Below, one piece after another: positions 1-6,982 of a DNA stretch of 32,324 bases; the first letter of the stretch is position 1; the number at the start of each line of letters is the position of its first letter. The stretch covers positions 1-32,324 of the forward strand of contig MHRQ01000014.1 in the NCBI GenBank assembly GCA_001821015.1. The letters run 5' to 3'. The notes beneath the pieces are model-generated. The model was not told the origin of the DNA. It searched no databases and worked only from the letters and a program-made list of their open reading frames with translations. A program made the position numbers and the translations under genes. The DNA comes from Candidatus Taylorbacteria bacterium RIFCSPHIGHO2_02_FULL_46_13 (lineage in GTDB: Bacteria; Patescibacteriota; Minisyncoccia; Phycocordibacterales; DSPV01).

Positions 1-108
1 ATTCAAATGGGTAAATTCAGTCATAGATTTATTCTACAAGTGTTCGGATTCAAAGGTAAATTTCCAAAGGCCTGCTTCTCTGAAGCGGTGCCAACAGAAA
101 GGTTAAAG

Positions 109-633
109 ATGAAAAAAGTGACAGTTTACGAGAGTACTTCACAACTAATAATTCTTGCAACGGGCGGAACCATTGATAAATCATACGGAGTTGGTGCGGG
201 AGTACGCGAACTTTCTTTTTCTTCCGAGTCCGCAATTACGGATATCTTGCGAGAAGTTCAAGCGGCGTTGGAATATCCTATAGTTCGACTCATGGCAAAA
301 GACAGTCTGGACATGAACGACACAGATCGAGCCACTATCGTAGCAATGTGCTCGGCTGTTCCCCAGCCTCGCGTCCTCATTACGCACGGAACCGACACGA
401 TGGATAAAACTGCCGCGGCAATCGCAGCACGACGAATCGCAAAGACTATTGTGCTAACCGGAGCTGGGCAACCTGCTGTCGTTAAGGGGACTGACGCGAA
501 CTTCAATGTGGGGTTCGCACTTAGCTCGGCTTTGTCGGCAAGCCGTGGTGTGTACATCGCGATGAATGCACGTCTCTATGTGTGGAACAAGTGCAAGAAG
601 AATGAAGTCACCGGGGTTTTCGAACCCACTTGA
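109..633 (+). CDS. Asparaginase N-terminal-domain protein (short form)
   Basis: The 174-residue product carries the hallmarks of the L-asparaginase/glutaminase N-terminal domain: an early ATGGTID segment (nucleophile Thr), the second-Thr motif ITHGTDTMDKTA, and TGAGQPA followed by GTDANFN. The C-terminal asparaginase domain is absent, so it is about half the usual length (~330). Short single-domain forms exist in bacteria, and their activity is uncertain. The ORF track starts at 7, but ATG 109 is preferred because AGAAAGG lies 6 nt upstream and the fold begins just after it. The gene is followed at once by a strong terminator, so it is transcribed separately from smc. The family call is good; substrate and activity are inferred. 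Confidence 0.72.
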   Translation: MKKVTVYESTSQLIILATGGTIDKSYGVGAGVRELSFSSESAITDILREVQAALEYPIVRLMAKDSLDMNDTDRATIVAMCSAVPQPRVLITHGTDTMDKTAAAIAARRIAKTIVLTGAGQPAVVKGTDANFNVGFALSSALSASRGVYIAMNARLYVWNKCKKNEVTGVFEPT

Positions 634-650
634 CACAGGATGTAAAACCA

Positions 651-683
651 AGCCGCGGGCTTCTACGGCACCGCGGCTTTTTT
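651..683 (+). terminator. Rho-independent terminator after the asparaginase-domain gene
   Basis: AGCCGCGG pairs with CCGCGGCT around a 12-nt loop and is followed by a run of T. It separates the first gene from smc. Confidence 0.88.
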
Positions 684-696
684 GTTGGCGAAAAGA

Positions 697-705
697 TGGT
701 ACAAT
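697..705 (+). promoter_or_regulatory. Extended -10 promoter for smc
   Basis: TGgTACAAT is a good extended -10 element, 52 nt before the smc start. No convincing -35 lies upstream, where the terminator T-run sits. Confidence 0.55.
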
Positions 706-734
706 TTTTCCCATGCATACTGTTGTTTCAAAAG

Positions 735-757
735 CCTTAAACTCTAAGCCCTAAGCT
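735..757 (+). repeat. YCYTAAG heptad repeat abutting the smc start
   Basis: Three consecutive 7-mers, CCTTAAA, CTCTAAG and CCCTAAG, plus CT run straight into the smc ATG. A five-unit version sits before trmD. Confidence 0.7.
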
Positions 758-3010
758 ATGTACCTCAAGTCCCTGGAGCTCTCTGGTTTTAAGTCTTTTG
801 CCAAAAAGACTGTTTTAGATTTTAACTCGCGAATTACCGGAATTGTTGGCCCTAATGGATCGGGTAAATCAAACGTAGCTGAAGCCTTTCAGTTCGTTTT
901 AGGCGAGCAATCAATCAAATCGCTTCGTGGAAAGCGCGGGGAGGACCTTATTTTCAACGGCTCAAAGACTATTGGGCGACAAAATCGTGGTGCAGTTAAA
1001 GTGACGCTGGATAATTCCAAGCGTTTATTAAATCTTGATTTTGATGAGGTGGTGTTTGAGCGTGTCGTGCATCGCGATAACAACAACGAATATTTAATAA
1101 ATGGCAGCGCTGTGCGCTTGAAGGACGTGATTGAGCTGCTCGCTCAAGCACATATGGGTCCGACGGGGCATCACATCATTTCACAAGGTGAAGCAGACCG
1201 TATTTTGAATGCTAACCTCAAGGAGAGACGTTTGATGGTTGAGGATGCGCTTGGCCTCAAATCGTATCAATACAAGCGTGCGGAAAGCGAACGTAAGCTT
1301 GAACGTACCCGTGAGAATATGTCCCAGGTAGAATCCCTCCGCCGTGAGCTTGCCCCCCATGTGAAATTCTTGCGCAAACAGGTAGAGAAAATTGAGAAGG
1401 CCAAAGAGTTACAGAAAGAACTGGTGGTTCTGTATCGTGAGTACCTTTCGTATGAGCACACCTATCTTGATGGCGAGTGGCAAGCATTACACAGAGATGA
1501 AAAGATACCCAAAGAAAAATTACAGATTCTTGAAAAAGAATTGACGCGAGCGAAAGCTGTCCTGGAAAAATCGCTGGGGCACGACAACAAGAGCGCCCAT
1601 GTGCTTGAATGTGAGCAGACCTTGCGTGATTTACGCACTCAAAAAGACGAGCTTGTCCGGGATGCGGGGCGTCTTGAGGGCGCACTTCTAAGCGAACAGC
1701 GACGACTAAAGAAACAATATGACCTTGCGAAAGTGCAGGAGTCGCGTACCGTGCCGCTTAAGGATGTGAGGAATCTAACAAGCGAAGTGGAGGATAAAAT
1801 TTCCCGAGCCGAGCGTGCGGGCGAGCTTTCCTTAATGAAGGCTATTTTATCTGAACTTAAAACCCTTCTTGTATCTTTTGTAAAGCGCTTTGAGTCTCTT
1901 GCGGATTTGGATACCTCGGCCGATGCCGAGGCGGAAATTACGCGCTTGAAATCAGAACGGGAAGTGTTGCAAGAGCGTATTGAAGGACTCATGCACAAGC
2001 AAAGTATTGCAGAAGCGCAGTATGAGAAGTTGCGAGTGGATATTGAGAAAGAGAAAGATGGGGGGCACGATGCCGAACGGGAAATATTCAAGATTGTAGC
2101 GGAACAAAATGAGTTGCGCGGAGAGATCAATCTCTTAAAGTCTCGCGAAGAACGTTTACGTATGGAACAAGAGGAATATGCGCGTGAGTTAAAAGAGGCC
2201 GAGGTTCTTGTCGGTCCCGATGTTCTGAAAAATGTTAATAATGCCGATGAATCTGGCGAAGTTTCAGAACAGCGCTCAGTGCAACATGAGCGCCGTCGTC
2301 ATTTGGAAAAAATGAAAATTCGCCTTGAAGAGCTTGGTGGCGGAGGAAGCGAGGAAGTGCTGAAAGAATATCAGGATGCTGCGGATCGCGATACATTTTT
2401 AGAGCGTGAGGTAGGGGATTTAGAACAATCGGCCGCTTCGCTTGAACAGTTGATTAAGGAGCTCACCGAGAGACTAGATTTTGAATTTAGGGAAGGGGTG
2501 CGGAAAATCAATACCCAATTTGAAGAATTTTTTAAACTGATGTTTGGCGGTGGGCACGCAAGTCTCTCGGTGGTTCGTCCGGAAAAACGTAAGCGGGTGG
2601 ATGCAGAGGAACTTTTGGATGAGGGTACTGAAGCGCCTGCTGAAGAAGAGGTGCAAGAAGGAATAGATATTAGTGTGAATTTGCCGCACAAAAAAGCGCA
2701 TAGTTTGGAAATGCTTTCTGGGGGCGAGCGTGCGCTTACCTCAATAGCTCTTTTGTTTGCGATTTCTCAAGTGAATCCTCCACCGTTTATTGTATTAGAC
2801 GAGACCGACGCGGCGCTTGATGAGGCAAATTCGCGCAAATACGGCGACATGATTGAAAATCTTTCCAAATACTCACAGCTTGTTTTAATTACTCACAATC
2901 GCGAAACCATGTCTCGCGCAGGGGTGCTCTATGGTGTTACGATGGGTCAGGATGGCGTGTCTAAACTGCTTTCCATTCAGTTTGAGGAGGCAGTTAAGGT
3001 CGCGAAGTAA
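758..3010 (+). CDS. smc: Compact SMC-family chromosome segregation ATPase, hinge not visible
   Basis: The 750-residue protein has an SMC head at both ends. Walker A GPNGSGKSN is at residues 31-39, followed by the SMC-typical SLRGKRGEDLIFNGS and HIISQGEADRIL. The signature LSGGERAL is at 653-660 and Walker B FIVLDETDAALD starts at 677. Between about 160 and 610 the sequence is almost all Glu/Lys/Arg-rich coiled coil. Canonical bacterial SMC is about 1,150-1,200 residues with a globular hinge; here I find no hinge-like globular block and no CxxC zinc hook. The coil apex would fall near 340-400. The role is presumably DNA organisation and chromosome partition. No ScpA or ScpB is recognised next to it. 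The ATG is preceded by heptad repeats rather than a Shine-Dalgarno sequence. Confidence 0.93.
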   Translation: MYLKSLELSGFKSFAKKTVLDFNSRITGIVGPNGSGKSNVAEAFQFVLGEQSIKSLRGKRGEDLIFNGSKTIGRQNRGAVKVTLDNSKRLLNLDFDEVVFERVVHRDNNNEYLINGSAVRLKDVIELLAQAHMGPTGHHIISQGEADRILNANLKERRLMVEDALGLKSYQYKRAESERKLERTRENMSQVESLRRELAPHVKFLRKQVEKIEKAKELQKELVVLYREYLSYEHTYLDGEWQALHRDEKIPKEKLQILEKELTRAKAVLEKSLGHDNKSAHVLECEQTLRDLRTQKDELVRDAGRLEGALLSEQRRLKKQYDLAKVQESRTVPLKDVRNLTSEVEDKISRAERAGELSLMKAILSELKTLLVSFVKRFESLADLDTSADAEAEITRLKSEREVLQERIEGLMHKQSIAEAQYEKLRVDIEKEKDGGHDAEREIFKIVAEQNELRGEINLLKSREERLRMEQEEYARELKEAEVLVGPDVLKNVNNADESGEVSEQRSVQHERRRHLEKMKIRLEELGGGGSEEVLKEYQDAADRDTFLEREVGDLEQSAASLEQLIKELTERLDFEFREGVRKINTQFEEFFKLMFGGGHASLSVVRPEKRKRVDAEELLDEGTEAPAEEEVQEGIDISVNLPHKKAHSLEMLSGGERALTSIALLFAISQVNPPPFIVLDETDAALDEANSRKYGDMIENLSKYSQLVLITHNRETMSRAGVLYGVTMGQDGVSKLLSIQFEEAVKVAK

Positions 3011-3025
3011 TATATAATTCAGACT

Positions 3026-3655
3026 ATGAACATAGAACATATTCCACAACCTGAAGATTCTTCGGAAGACGATGGGGCAGTTTCTTTTTCCCAGGAAGGC
3101 GGTGAGAATGTTATCTTTGACAAAACGTCGGCAGATGAAAGGAAGGAAGAAATAGACAAAGAACAACAAGAGCGCGACAAACAGTTGCTCGAAAAGTTAA
3201 AAGACAGACCCGATATGGTTGAACGGCTAAGAGAGGAATTGAAGGTTGAGAATGACCCCTTGCAGAAAAAAAGCTCGCGCCAGTTGCTTTTGCGAAATAT
3301 TTCCAATGCGTTTAAAGAAACGATGGAAGAGTCTCATACTATACTGGAAATGAACCCGGGAAGCCTCTATTCTATTTTCAAGAACGCCGACGAAAAACAA
3401 GTTGAGTACTGGATCTTGCAGATTTTGGAAGGCTACCAAGAATTGGATGCAACAGAGAAAGAACGAAGGGCCTTAGGATTACGCGGGTTGAGCACATTGG
3501 TTAATCGGGATTATTTTATATCTACCGCTTCAAAATATTTGCCCGAGCTTGGGATAGATTTGGACACGTCGAAAACCACAGTTGTGTCAGTAGTTTCTTC
3601 TTCAAAAAAATCGGGATTCTTTTCTAAGATAAAAAAATTATTCGGAGGAAGATAG
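3026..3655 (+). CDS. Hypothetical acidic/helical protein downstream of smc
   Basis: The 209-residue protein is not recognised. It begins with an acidic segment, continues as a Glu/Lys/Gln/Arg-rich probable helix (about 35-75), and then has a more globular helical region containing ATEKERRALGLRGLSTL. It ends in a Ser/Lys-rich linker and a basic amphipathic tail (SGFFSKIKKLFGGR) that could contact membrane or nucleic acid. It lies 15 nt after smc. TATAAT ends 7 nt before the ATG, so a leaderless mRNA is possible in addition to readthrough from smc. An SMC accessory role can be guessed only from position. Confidence 0.75.
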   Translation: MNIEHIPQPEDSSEDDGAVSFSQEGGENVIFDKTSADERKEEIDKEQQERDKQLLEKLKDRPDMVERLREELKVENDPLQKKSSRQLLLRNISNAFKETMEESHTILEMNPGSLYSIFKNADEKQVEYWILQILEGYQELDATEKERRALGLRGLSTLVNRDYFISTASKYLPELGIDLDTSKTTVVSVVSSSKKSGFFSKIKKLFGGR

Positions 3656-3657
3656 TC

Positions 3658-3691
3658 AAGAAAAAACACCGTCACAGGAGCGTGGCGGTGT
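3658..3691 (-). terminator. Terminator for the small minus-strand gene
   Basis: ACACCGtCAC pairs with GTGgCGGTGT. On the minus strand it is followed by TTTTTTCTT. Convergently it may also stop transcription from the smc side. Confidence 0.7.
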
Positions 3692-3697
3692 TCGTGG

Positions 3698-3717
3698 CGA
3701 GCCTCATATGAGGCTCG
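3698..3717. repeat. 20-nt perfect palindrome over the stop codon of the minus gene
   Basis: CGAGCCTCATATGAGGCTCG reads the same on both strands and contains the TGA stop of the minus-strand ORF. Confidence 0.75.
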
Positions 3718-4018
3718 TTCCTACGGCAAGTTGAGACTCAGCCGTCATGTTCTGAGCGAGCAAGAGAAGGTTTTCTTGGAGCACCAAAAACTTTTTGATT
3801 TTCTCGATCTGGTGAATACCGAGAGACAATTCGTACTCCACCTCGTCGTCGCGCCAGTGGAAGTTCTTGAAACGCTCGCAGCGTATGGTATTGTCGCACC
3901 TAAGTAACAGGATTTTTTCTGATGGAATAACAACGCGGTACATTGTTTTTTCCACGATTCTGCCGGTGCTGTTAATCTCCGCCCTAACCGTTTTTGGGGT
4001 AAGTAGGATGCATGTCAT
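3704..4018 (-). CDS. Small hypothetical protein
   Basis: The 104-residue product is unrecognised. The track ORF extends to 4237, but ATG 4018 is chosen because GGAGG lies 9 nt upstream (GGAGGAAAGGACAT) and the longer form would overlap the rpsP start. The product is rich in charged and hydrophobic residues (MYRVVIPSEKILLLRCDN; IEKIKKFLVLQENLLLL). It has no membrane span or clear catalytic motif. It ends in a palindrome and its own terminator, which supports a real, separately transcribed gene. Confidence 0.6.
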   Translation of the reverse strand: MTCILLTPKTVRAEINSTGRIVEKTMYRVVIPSEKILLLRCDNTIRCERFKNFHWRDDEVEYELSLGIHQIEKIKKFLVLQENLLLLAQNMTAESQLAVGTSLI

Positions 4019-4114
4019 ATGTCCTTTCCTCCATATGGGGTTTTTGTGTGCTACTGCTTGCGCAGTTGTTCTAAGAGCATTATACCGTGTATTGATATTT
4101 AAGTCAAGGGGTAT

Positions 4115-4143
4115 TTGACTGCCTTTGGAACTTCTGCTAGCAT
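4115..4143 (+). promoter_or_regulatory. rpsP promoter; predicted leaderless start
   Basis: TTGACT, 17 nt, then TGC-TAGCAT (extended -10). The -10 ends only 8 nt before the rpsP ATG at 4152, so the transcript should begin at or within 1-2 nt of the start codon. Confidence 0.75.
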
Positions 4144-4151
4144 AGCAAATT

Positions 4152-4571
4152 ATGCTTAGAATTAGATTACAGAGAGTGGGGCGAAAGAATATTCCGACAT
4201 TTCGGATTGTTTTGACTGATTCAAAAAATTCCACCAAGAGCGGAAGGTATTTAGAGGTGCTCGGTTCCTACGACCCAGTCAACGACGTAAAAGAAATTAA
4301 AGAAGACCGCGTCAAATACTGGATGTCAAAAGGAGCCAAACCAACCGACACGCTTCACAATTTCCTTGTAGAGAAAAAAATTATCACGGGCAAAAAAATA
4401 AACGTTCTCCCGCGCAAGAGTCCTGTCAAAAAAGAAGAGGCTCCGGTAGTGGCCGCGCAAGCGCCTGCAACATCTACTGAGGTAACAGCACGTGAAGAAA
4501 AACCAGTTGAAGCTAAAGCGGAGACGTCCAAAGAGGAGCCTGTCACTGTAGCCGAACCGCCTAAAGCCTAA
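4152..4571 (+). CDS. rpsP: 30S ribosomal protein S16
   Basis: The N-terminal ~80 residues are a clear S16: MLRIRLQRVGRKNIPTFRIV, then YLEVLGSYDP and the VKYWMSKGAKPTDTL segment. A ~55-residue low-complexity tail rich in Ala, Glu, Lys, Pro and Val follows, making 139 residues against ~80-90 usual; such tails are common in small-genome lineages. S16 is a primary 16S rRNA-binding protein needed for 30S assembly. It heads the rpsP-khpA-trmD neighbourhood. No Shine-Dalgarno is present; the promoter position predicts leaderless translation. Confidence 0.97.
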   Translation: MLRIRLQRVGRKNIPTFRIVLTDSKNSTKSGRYLEVLGSYDPVNDVKEIKEDRVKYWMSKGAKPTDTLHNFLVEKKIITGKKINVLPRKSPVKKEEAPVVAAQAPATSTEVTAREEKPVEAKAETSKEEPVTVAEPPKA

Positions 4572-4600
4572 CTAATTTTCTTGTACTGACCTAAAATCAA

Positions 4601-4640
4601 TGTATACTAACTTTACGCTATAGCGGAAAGGTAGTATACA
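4601..4640. repeat. 40-nt imperfect palindrome with GCTATAGC core
   Basis: Arms TGTATACTA/TAGTATACA and CTTTaCGC/GCGgAAAG meet exactly at GCTATAGC, with only A/G mismatches. A TATACT -10-like box lies in each arm. It shares its core with the palindromes at 24805 and 29744. The surrounding 4572-4830 gap also holds the khpA promoter. Confidence 0.75.
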
Positions 4641-4730
4641 TACGTGTTTTCGTTACATCTGTATTTGGAAACTACAAGACCTTCTATTTTTACGATGTCA
4701 AAATCTACTGCCGGGCCGTGAGTGAGTGGG

Positions 4731-4759
4731 TTGACGTATTTTAGAGGGAGTGCTAGAGT
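4731..4759 (+). promoter_or_regulatory. khpA promoter
   Basis: TTGACG, 17 nt, TGC-TAGAGT (extended -10), giving a leader of about 65 nt before khpA. Confidence 0.65.
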
Positions 4760-4830
4760 AGTTTTAGCAGTAAGAACATTCGGTCGAGACTGCAGAATTA
4801 CCAAATTACCAAAAAGATTTAAAGAATGCT

Positions 4831-5145
4831 ATGAACGAACAGGATGTCCAATTTCTGGAGTATGTTGTGAAAGCACTGGTTGACAATCCGAACGATGTGA
4901 AAATCGAACGGACAGTTGACGAGATGGGAGTGCTCTTGAAGCTCTCCATCAACCCTGCCGACATGGGTAAAGTTATCGGTCGCATGGGCAATACCGCCAA
5001 AGCTATTCGTACGCTCTTGAGAGTTGTGGGTATGAAGAACAACGCACGCGTTAATCTCAAGATTAACGAACCGGAAGGTGCGGCGCCGCGCGAAAGCAAG
5101 GCCACCAAGACGGTAGATGAAGCAATGGCGGATCTCAAACTCTAA
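4831..5145 (+). CDS. khpA: KH-domain RNA-binding protein KhpA (YlqC family)
   Basis: The 104-residue protein has a single type-II KH domain with the GxxG loop GRMG at residues 50-53 inside VIGRMGNTAKAIRTLL, followed by a strand and an Ala/Lys-rich tail. KhpA-type proteins bind RNA, often with KhpB/Jag, and their genes typically sit between rpsP and rimM-trmD, as here. It has its own promoter and is closed by a strong terminator. There is only a weak AAAG purine stretch before the ATG. Confidence 0.9.
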   Translation: MNEQDVQFLEYVVKALVDNPNDVKIERTVDEMGVLLKLSINPADMGKVIGRMGNTAKAIRTLLRVVGMKNNARVNLKINEPEGAAPRESKATKTVDEAMADLKL

Positions 5146-5185
5146 GAGCTTTGAGCTTAATGCGTAGGGTTTAAAGAAAAAATCA

Positions 5186-5225
5186 AAAGCAAAAACCGTG
5201 CGATATATCGCACGGTTTTTGCTTT
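5186..5225. terminator. Strong bidirectional terminator after khpA
   Basis: A perfect 40-nt palindrome (core CCGTGCGATATATCGCACGG) flanked by A-run and T-run on each side. Confidence 0.9.
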
Positions 5226-5289
5226 GACAGAAGCGGTCGTGGTTGTTCAAAGTCTAAACGCTCGCGTGCTTACACACAGGCGTTTTTTG

Positions 5290-5318
5290 TTGACTATTCT
5301 ACAAAATAGTTTTAATCT
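5290..5318 (+). promoter_or_regulatory. Promoter of the DapB-like gene
   Basis: TTGACT, 17 nt, TAATCT; predicted leader about 33 nt with an AAAGGA ribosome-binding site. Confidence 0.65.
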
Positions 5319-5357
5319 TGCGCCAGAAACCTCAACAACAAAAAGAAAGGAATAGTA

Positions 5358-6026
5358 ATGAACATTGTCGTATGTGGTCACGGTGCGTTTGCAAAGGAGA
5401 TTATTGCCCTTTGTACTGAAAAGAACATCAGGGCGGGGCGTTCTGATGACGAAAGAAACTTCTGCTCTAACTGTGTTGCGATCCATTGCGGTACAGGGCG
5501 TCAACTTGAGGGTTTCTTGGGCGACTGCGGCAGATTCGGAATACCAGTTATCCAAGCTTCAAGTGGCCAAAAGTTGCCGGACGACCTACCATGTCCCGTT
5601 ATTGATGCCCCCAATTTGGCATTGCCAGTCGTGCAGTTTTTGAAAGGCTTGCTCGCGTTTGTGGTGGGCTTTGAGCATCTGGGTCTGGCAAAATGTCTTG
5701 TTGAGTCCCATCAGCACACCAAGAAGAGCGTTCCGGAAACTGCCCGGCGCATGGCAGATGCCATCTGTATACCACAGGCTGATATTCATTCGGTCCGGGA
5801 TGATTATCTCCAAGAAAGCCTCGGCGTTCCGCACGAACATCTCGGACGACATGGCTATCACTGGATTAAGTTTGTTGGCGATGGTATTGAAATTGGTCTT
5901 TCCACTAAGGTCAATGGCCTGCGGCCGTATGCGCTCGGCGCGCTCCACATTGCCGAGAACGCTCTTGCGCTCCACGCAAAGGGGGCACTTGCAAACGGAC
6001 TTCATCCCGTTTCAGAGTTCATCTAA
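5358..6026 (+). CDS. Dihydrodipicolinate-reductase (DapB)-like protein
   Basis: The 222-residue protein starts with a Rossmann-like MNIVVCGHGAFAKEII. It continues with a DapB-like core (CPVIDAPNLALPVVQFL), then ESHQHTKKSVPETAR in the position of the family's E-HH-x-x-K-x-DAPSGTA active-site loop. It ends with the C-terminal strand HWIKFVGDGIEIGLSTKVNG. DapB is usually ~240-270 residues and reduces dihydrodipicolinate with NAD(P)H in lysine/DAP synthesis. No other dap gene is in the window and the nucleotide and active-site motifs are altered, so the real substrate is uncertain. GAAAGGA lies 6 nt before the ATG. It sits where rimM would be expected. Confidence 0.7.
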   Translation: MNIVVCGHGAFAKEIIALCTEKNIRAGRSDDERNFCSNCVAIHCGTGRQLEGFLGDCGRFGIPVIQASSGQKLPDDLPCPVIDAPNLALPVVQFLKGLLAFVVGFEHLGLAKCLVESHQHTKKSVPETARRMADAICIPQADIHSVRDDYLQESLGVPHEHLGRHGYHWIKFVGDGIEIGLSTKVNGLRPYALGALHIAENALALHAKGALANGLHPVSEFI

Positions 6027-6080
6027 ATCAGGTAGTGTATCTGTAAACAGCTGGTATCACATACTCGCTGTTTTTTCTTG

Positions 6081-6110
6081 CCCGCACACTAACACGTGTC
6101 AGTGTGCGGG
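6081..6110. repeat. Long hairpin between the DapB-like gene and trmD
   Basis: CCCGCACACT pairs with AGTGTGCGGG and the loop itself holds ACACGTGT. Neither side has a T-run, so this is not a typical intrinsic terminator. Confidence 0.6.
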
Positions 6111-6118
6111 ACTTGCCT

Positions 6119-6153
6119 TCTAAAGTCCTAAGCCCTAAGCTCTAAGTATAAAG
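6119..6153 (+). repeat. Five-unit heptad repeat abutting trmD
   Basis: TCTAAAG, TCCTAAG, CCCTAAG, CTCTAAG and TATAAAG follow one another in exact 7-nt phase, ending 4 nt before the trmD ATG. Confidence 0.75.
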
Positions 6154-6157
6154 CTAT

Positions 6158-6856
6158 ATGGTATTTCATATTGTTACCTTGTTCCCGGGCGCATTTAAAT
6201 CCTATTTGGGGGAGTCTGTTGTCGCACGTGCGATTAGAGAAAAGAGAATTGCGGTGAAGTTTTATAATCCACGGGACTATACGAAAGACAAATGGGCGCG
6301 AGTGGATCGTAGACCTTACGGCGGGGGTCCCGGCATGGTGCTTGAGGCGCCGGCATTTGTAAAAGCGATAGATTTCATTCATTCTAATATTCTCAAGAAT
6401 ATGAGAATGAAAAGAGGAGACAAATCAAAGAAATCCAAACCAGCGATCAAGACGATAATTTTTTCGGCCAATGGGAAAGAGTTTACTAATGTGTACGCGA
6501 AGAATGCATCTCAAAAATTCACCGACCTTGTTCTCGTTTGTGGTCGCTACGAGGGAATAGATGCGCGGGTTAAGAAGATTTTTAAGGCGCAGGAACTGTC
6601 AGTCGGCCCCTATATACTGACCGGTGGGGAATTGCCTGCCATGATTGTCCTTGACGCAGTTGCACGGCAAATCGAAGGGGTGCTTGGCAATTTTGATTCG
6701 GTTGAAGAAAGGCGCACCGCTTCGTCCGAGGTCTACACGCGCCCAGAAATTTTTAAGTACAAAGGCAAATTCTATCGCGTCCCCAAGATTCTTCTCTCCG
6801 GCCACCACCAAAAAATGGAGGCGTGGAAACAAAAACGTTCAAGACACGGTAAGTGA
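6158..6856 (+). CDS. trmD: tRNA (guanine-N1)-methyltransferase TrmD
   Basis: This 232-residue SPOUT methyltransferase makes m1G37 in tRNAs with G36, protecting the reading frame. Diagnostic segments are DRRPYGGGPGMVLEAP, LVCGRYEGIDARV and SVGPYILTGGELPAMIVLDA (the trefoil-knot SAM site), then VPKILLSGHHQKMEAWK at the C-terminus. The last ~25 codons are homologous to two extra fragments at 8.6 and 9.75-9.82 kb. trmD usually follows rimM, which is missing here. No Shine-Dalgarno is present; heptad repeats occupy that position. Confidence 0.98.
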   Translation: MVFHIVTLFPGAFKSYLGESVVARAIREKRIAVKFYNPRDYTKDKWARVDRRPYGGGPGMVLEAPAFVKAIDFIHSNILKNMRMKRGDKSKKSKPAIKTIIFSANGKEFTNVYAKNASQKFTDLVLVCGRYEGIDARVKKIFKAQELSVGPYILTGGELPAMIVLDAVARQIEGVLGNFDSVEERRTASSEVYTRPEIFKYKGKFYRVPKILLSGHHQKMEAWKQKRSRHGK

Positions 6857-6860
6857 GCAC

Positions 6861-6885
6861 CATGTCAAGGTTCAACCTTGACATG
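6861..6885. repeat. Hairpin with AAGGTTCAACCTT core (copy 1)
   Basis: A 12-bp stem closed by a single C directly after trmD. Its outer arm CATGTC pairs with GACATG. No T-run follows. It belongs to a family with copies at 8581, 21283 and 31434. Confidence 0.75.
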
Positions 6886-6982
6886 TCCTATAGGGTAGCG
6901 AATAAAGATAAAATATACTAGAATTAATGAAGTCCGCAGATTATAAAAAGACTTAGACCCCCATTTTAGATACGATAAAATT

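Noticed and set aside
4613-4804. Minus-strand 63-aa ORF between rpsP and khpA
   Set aside because: It uses a TTG start without Shine-Dalgarno, overlaps the khpA promoter and runs into the GCTATAGC palindrome; no family is recognised although its composition is protein-like.
6081-6110. Intrinsic terminator after the DapB-like gene
   Set aside because: The stem is strong, but no T-run follows on either strand; listed as a hairpin only.
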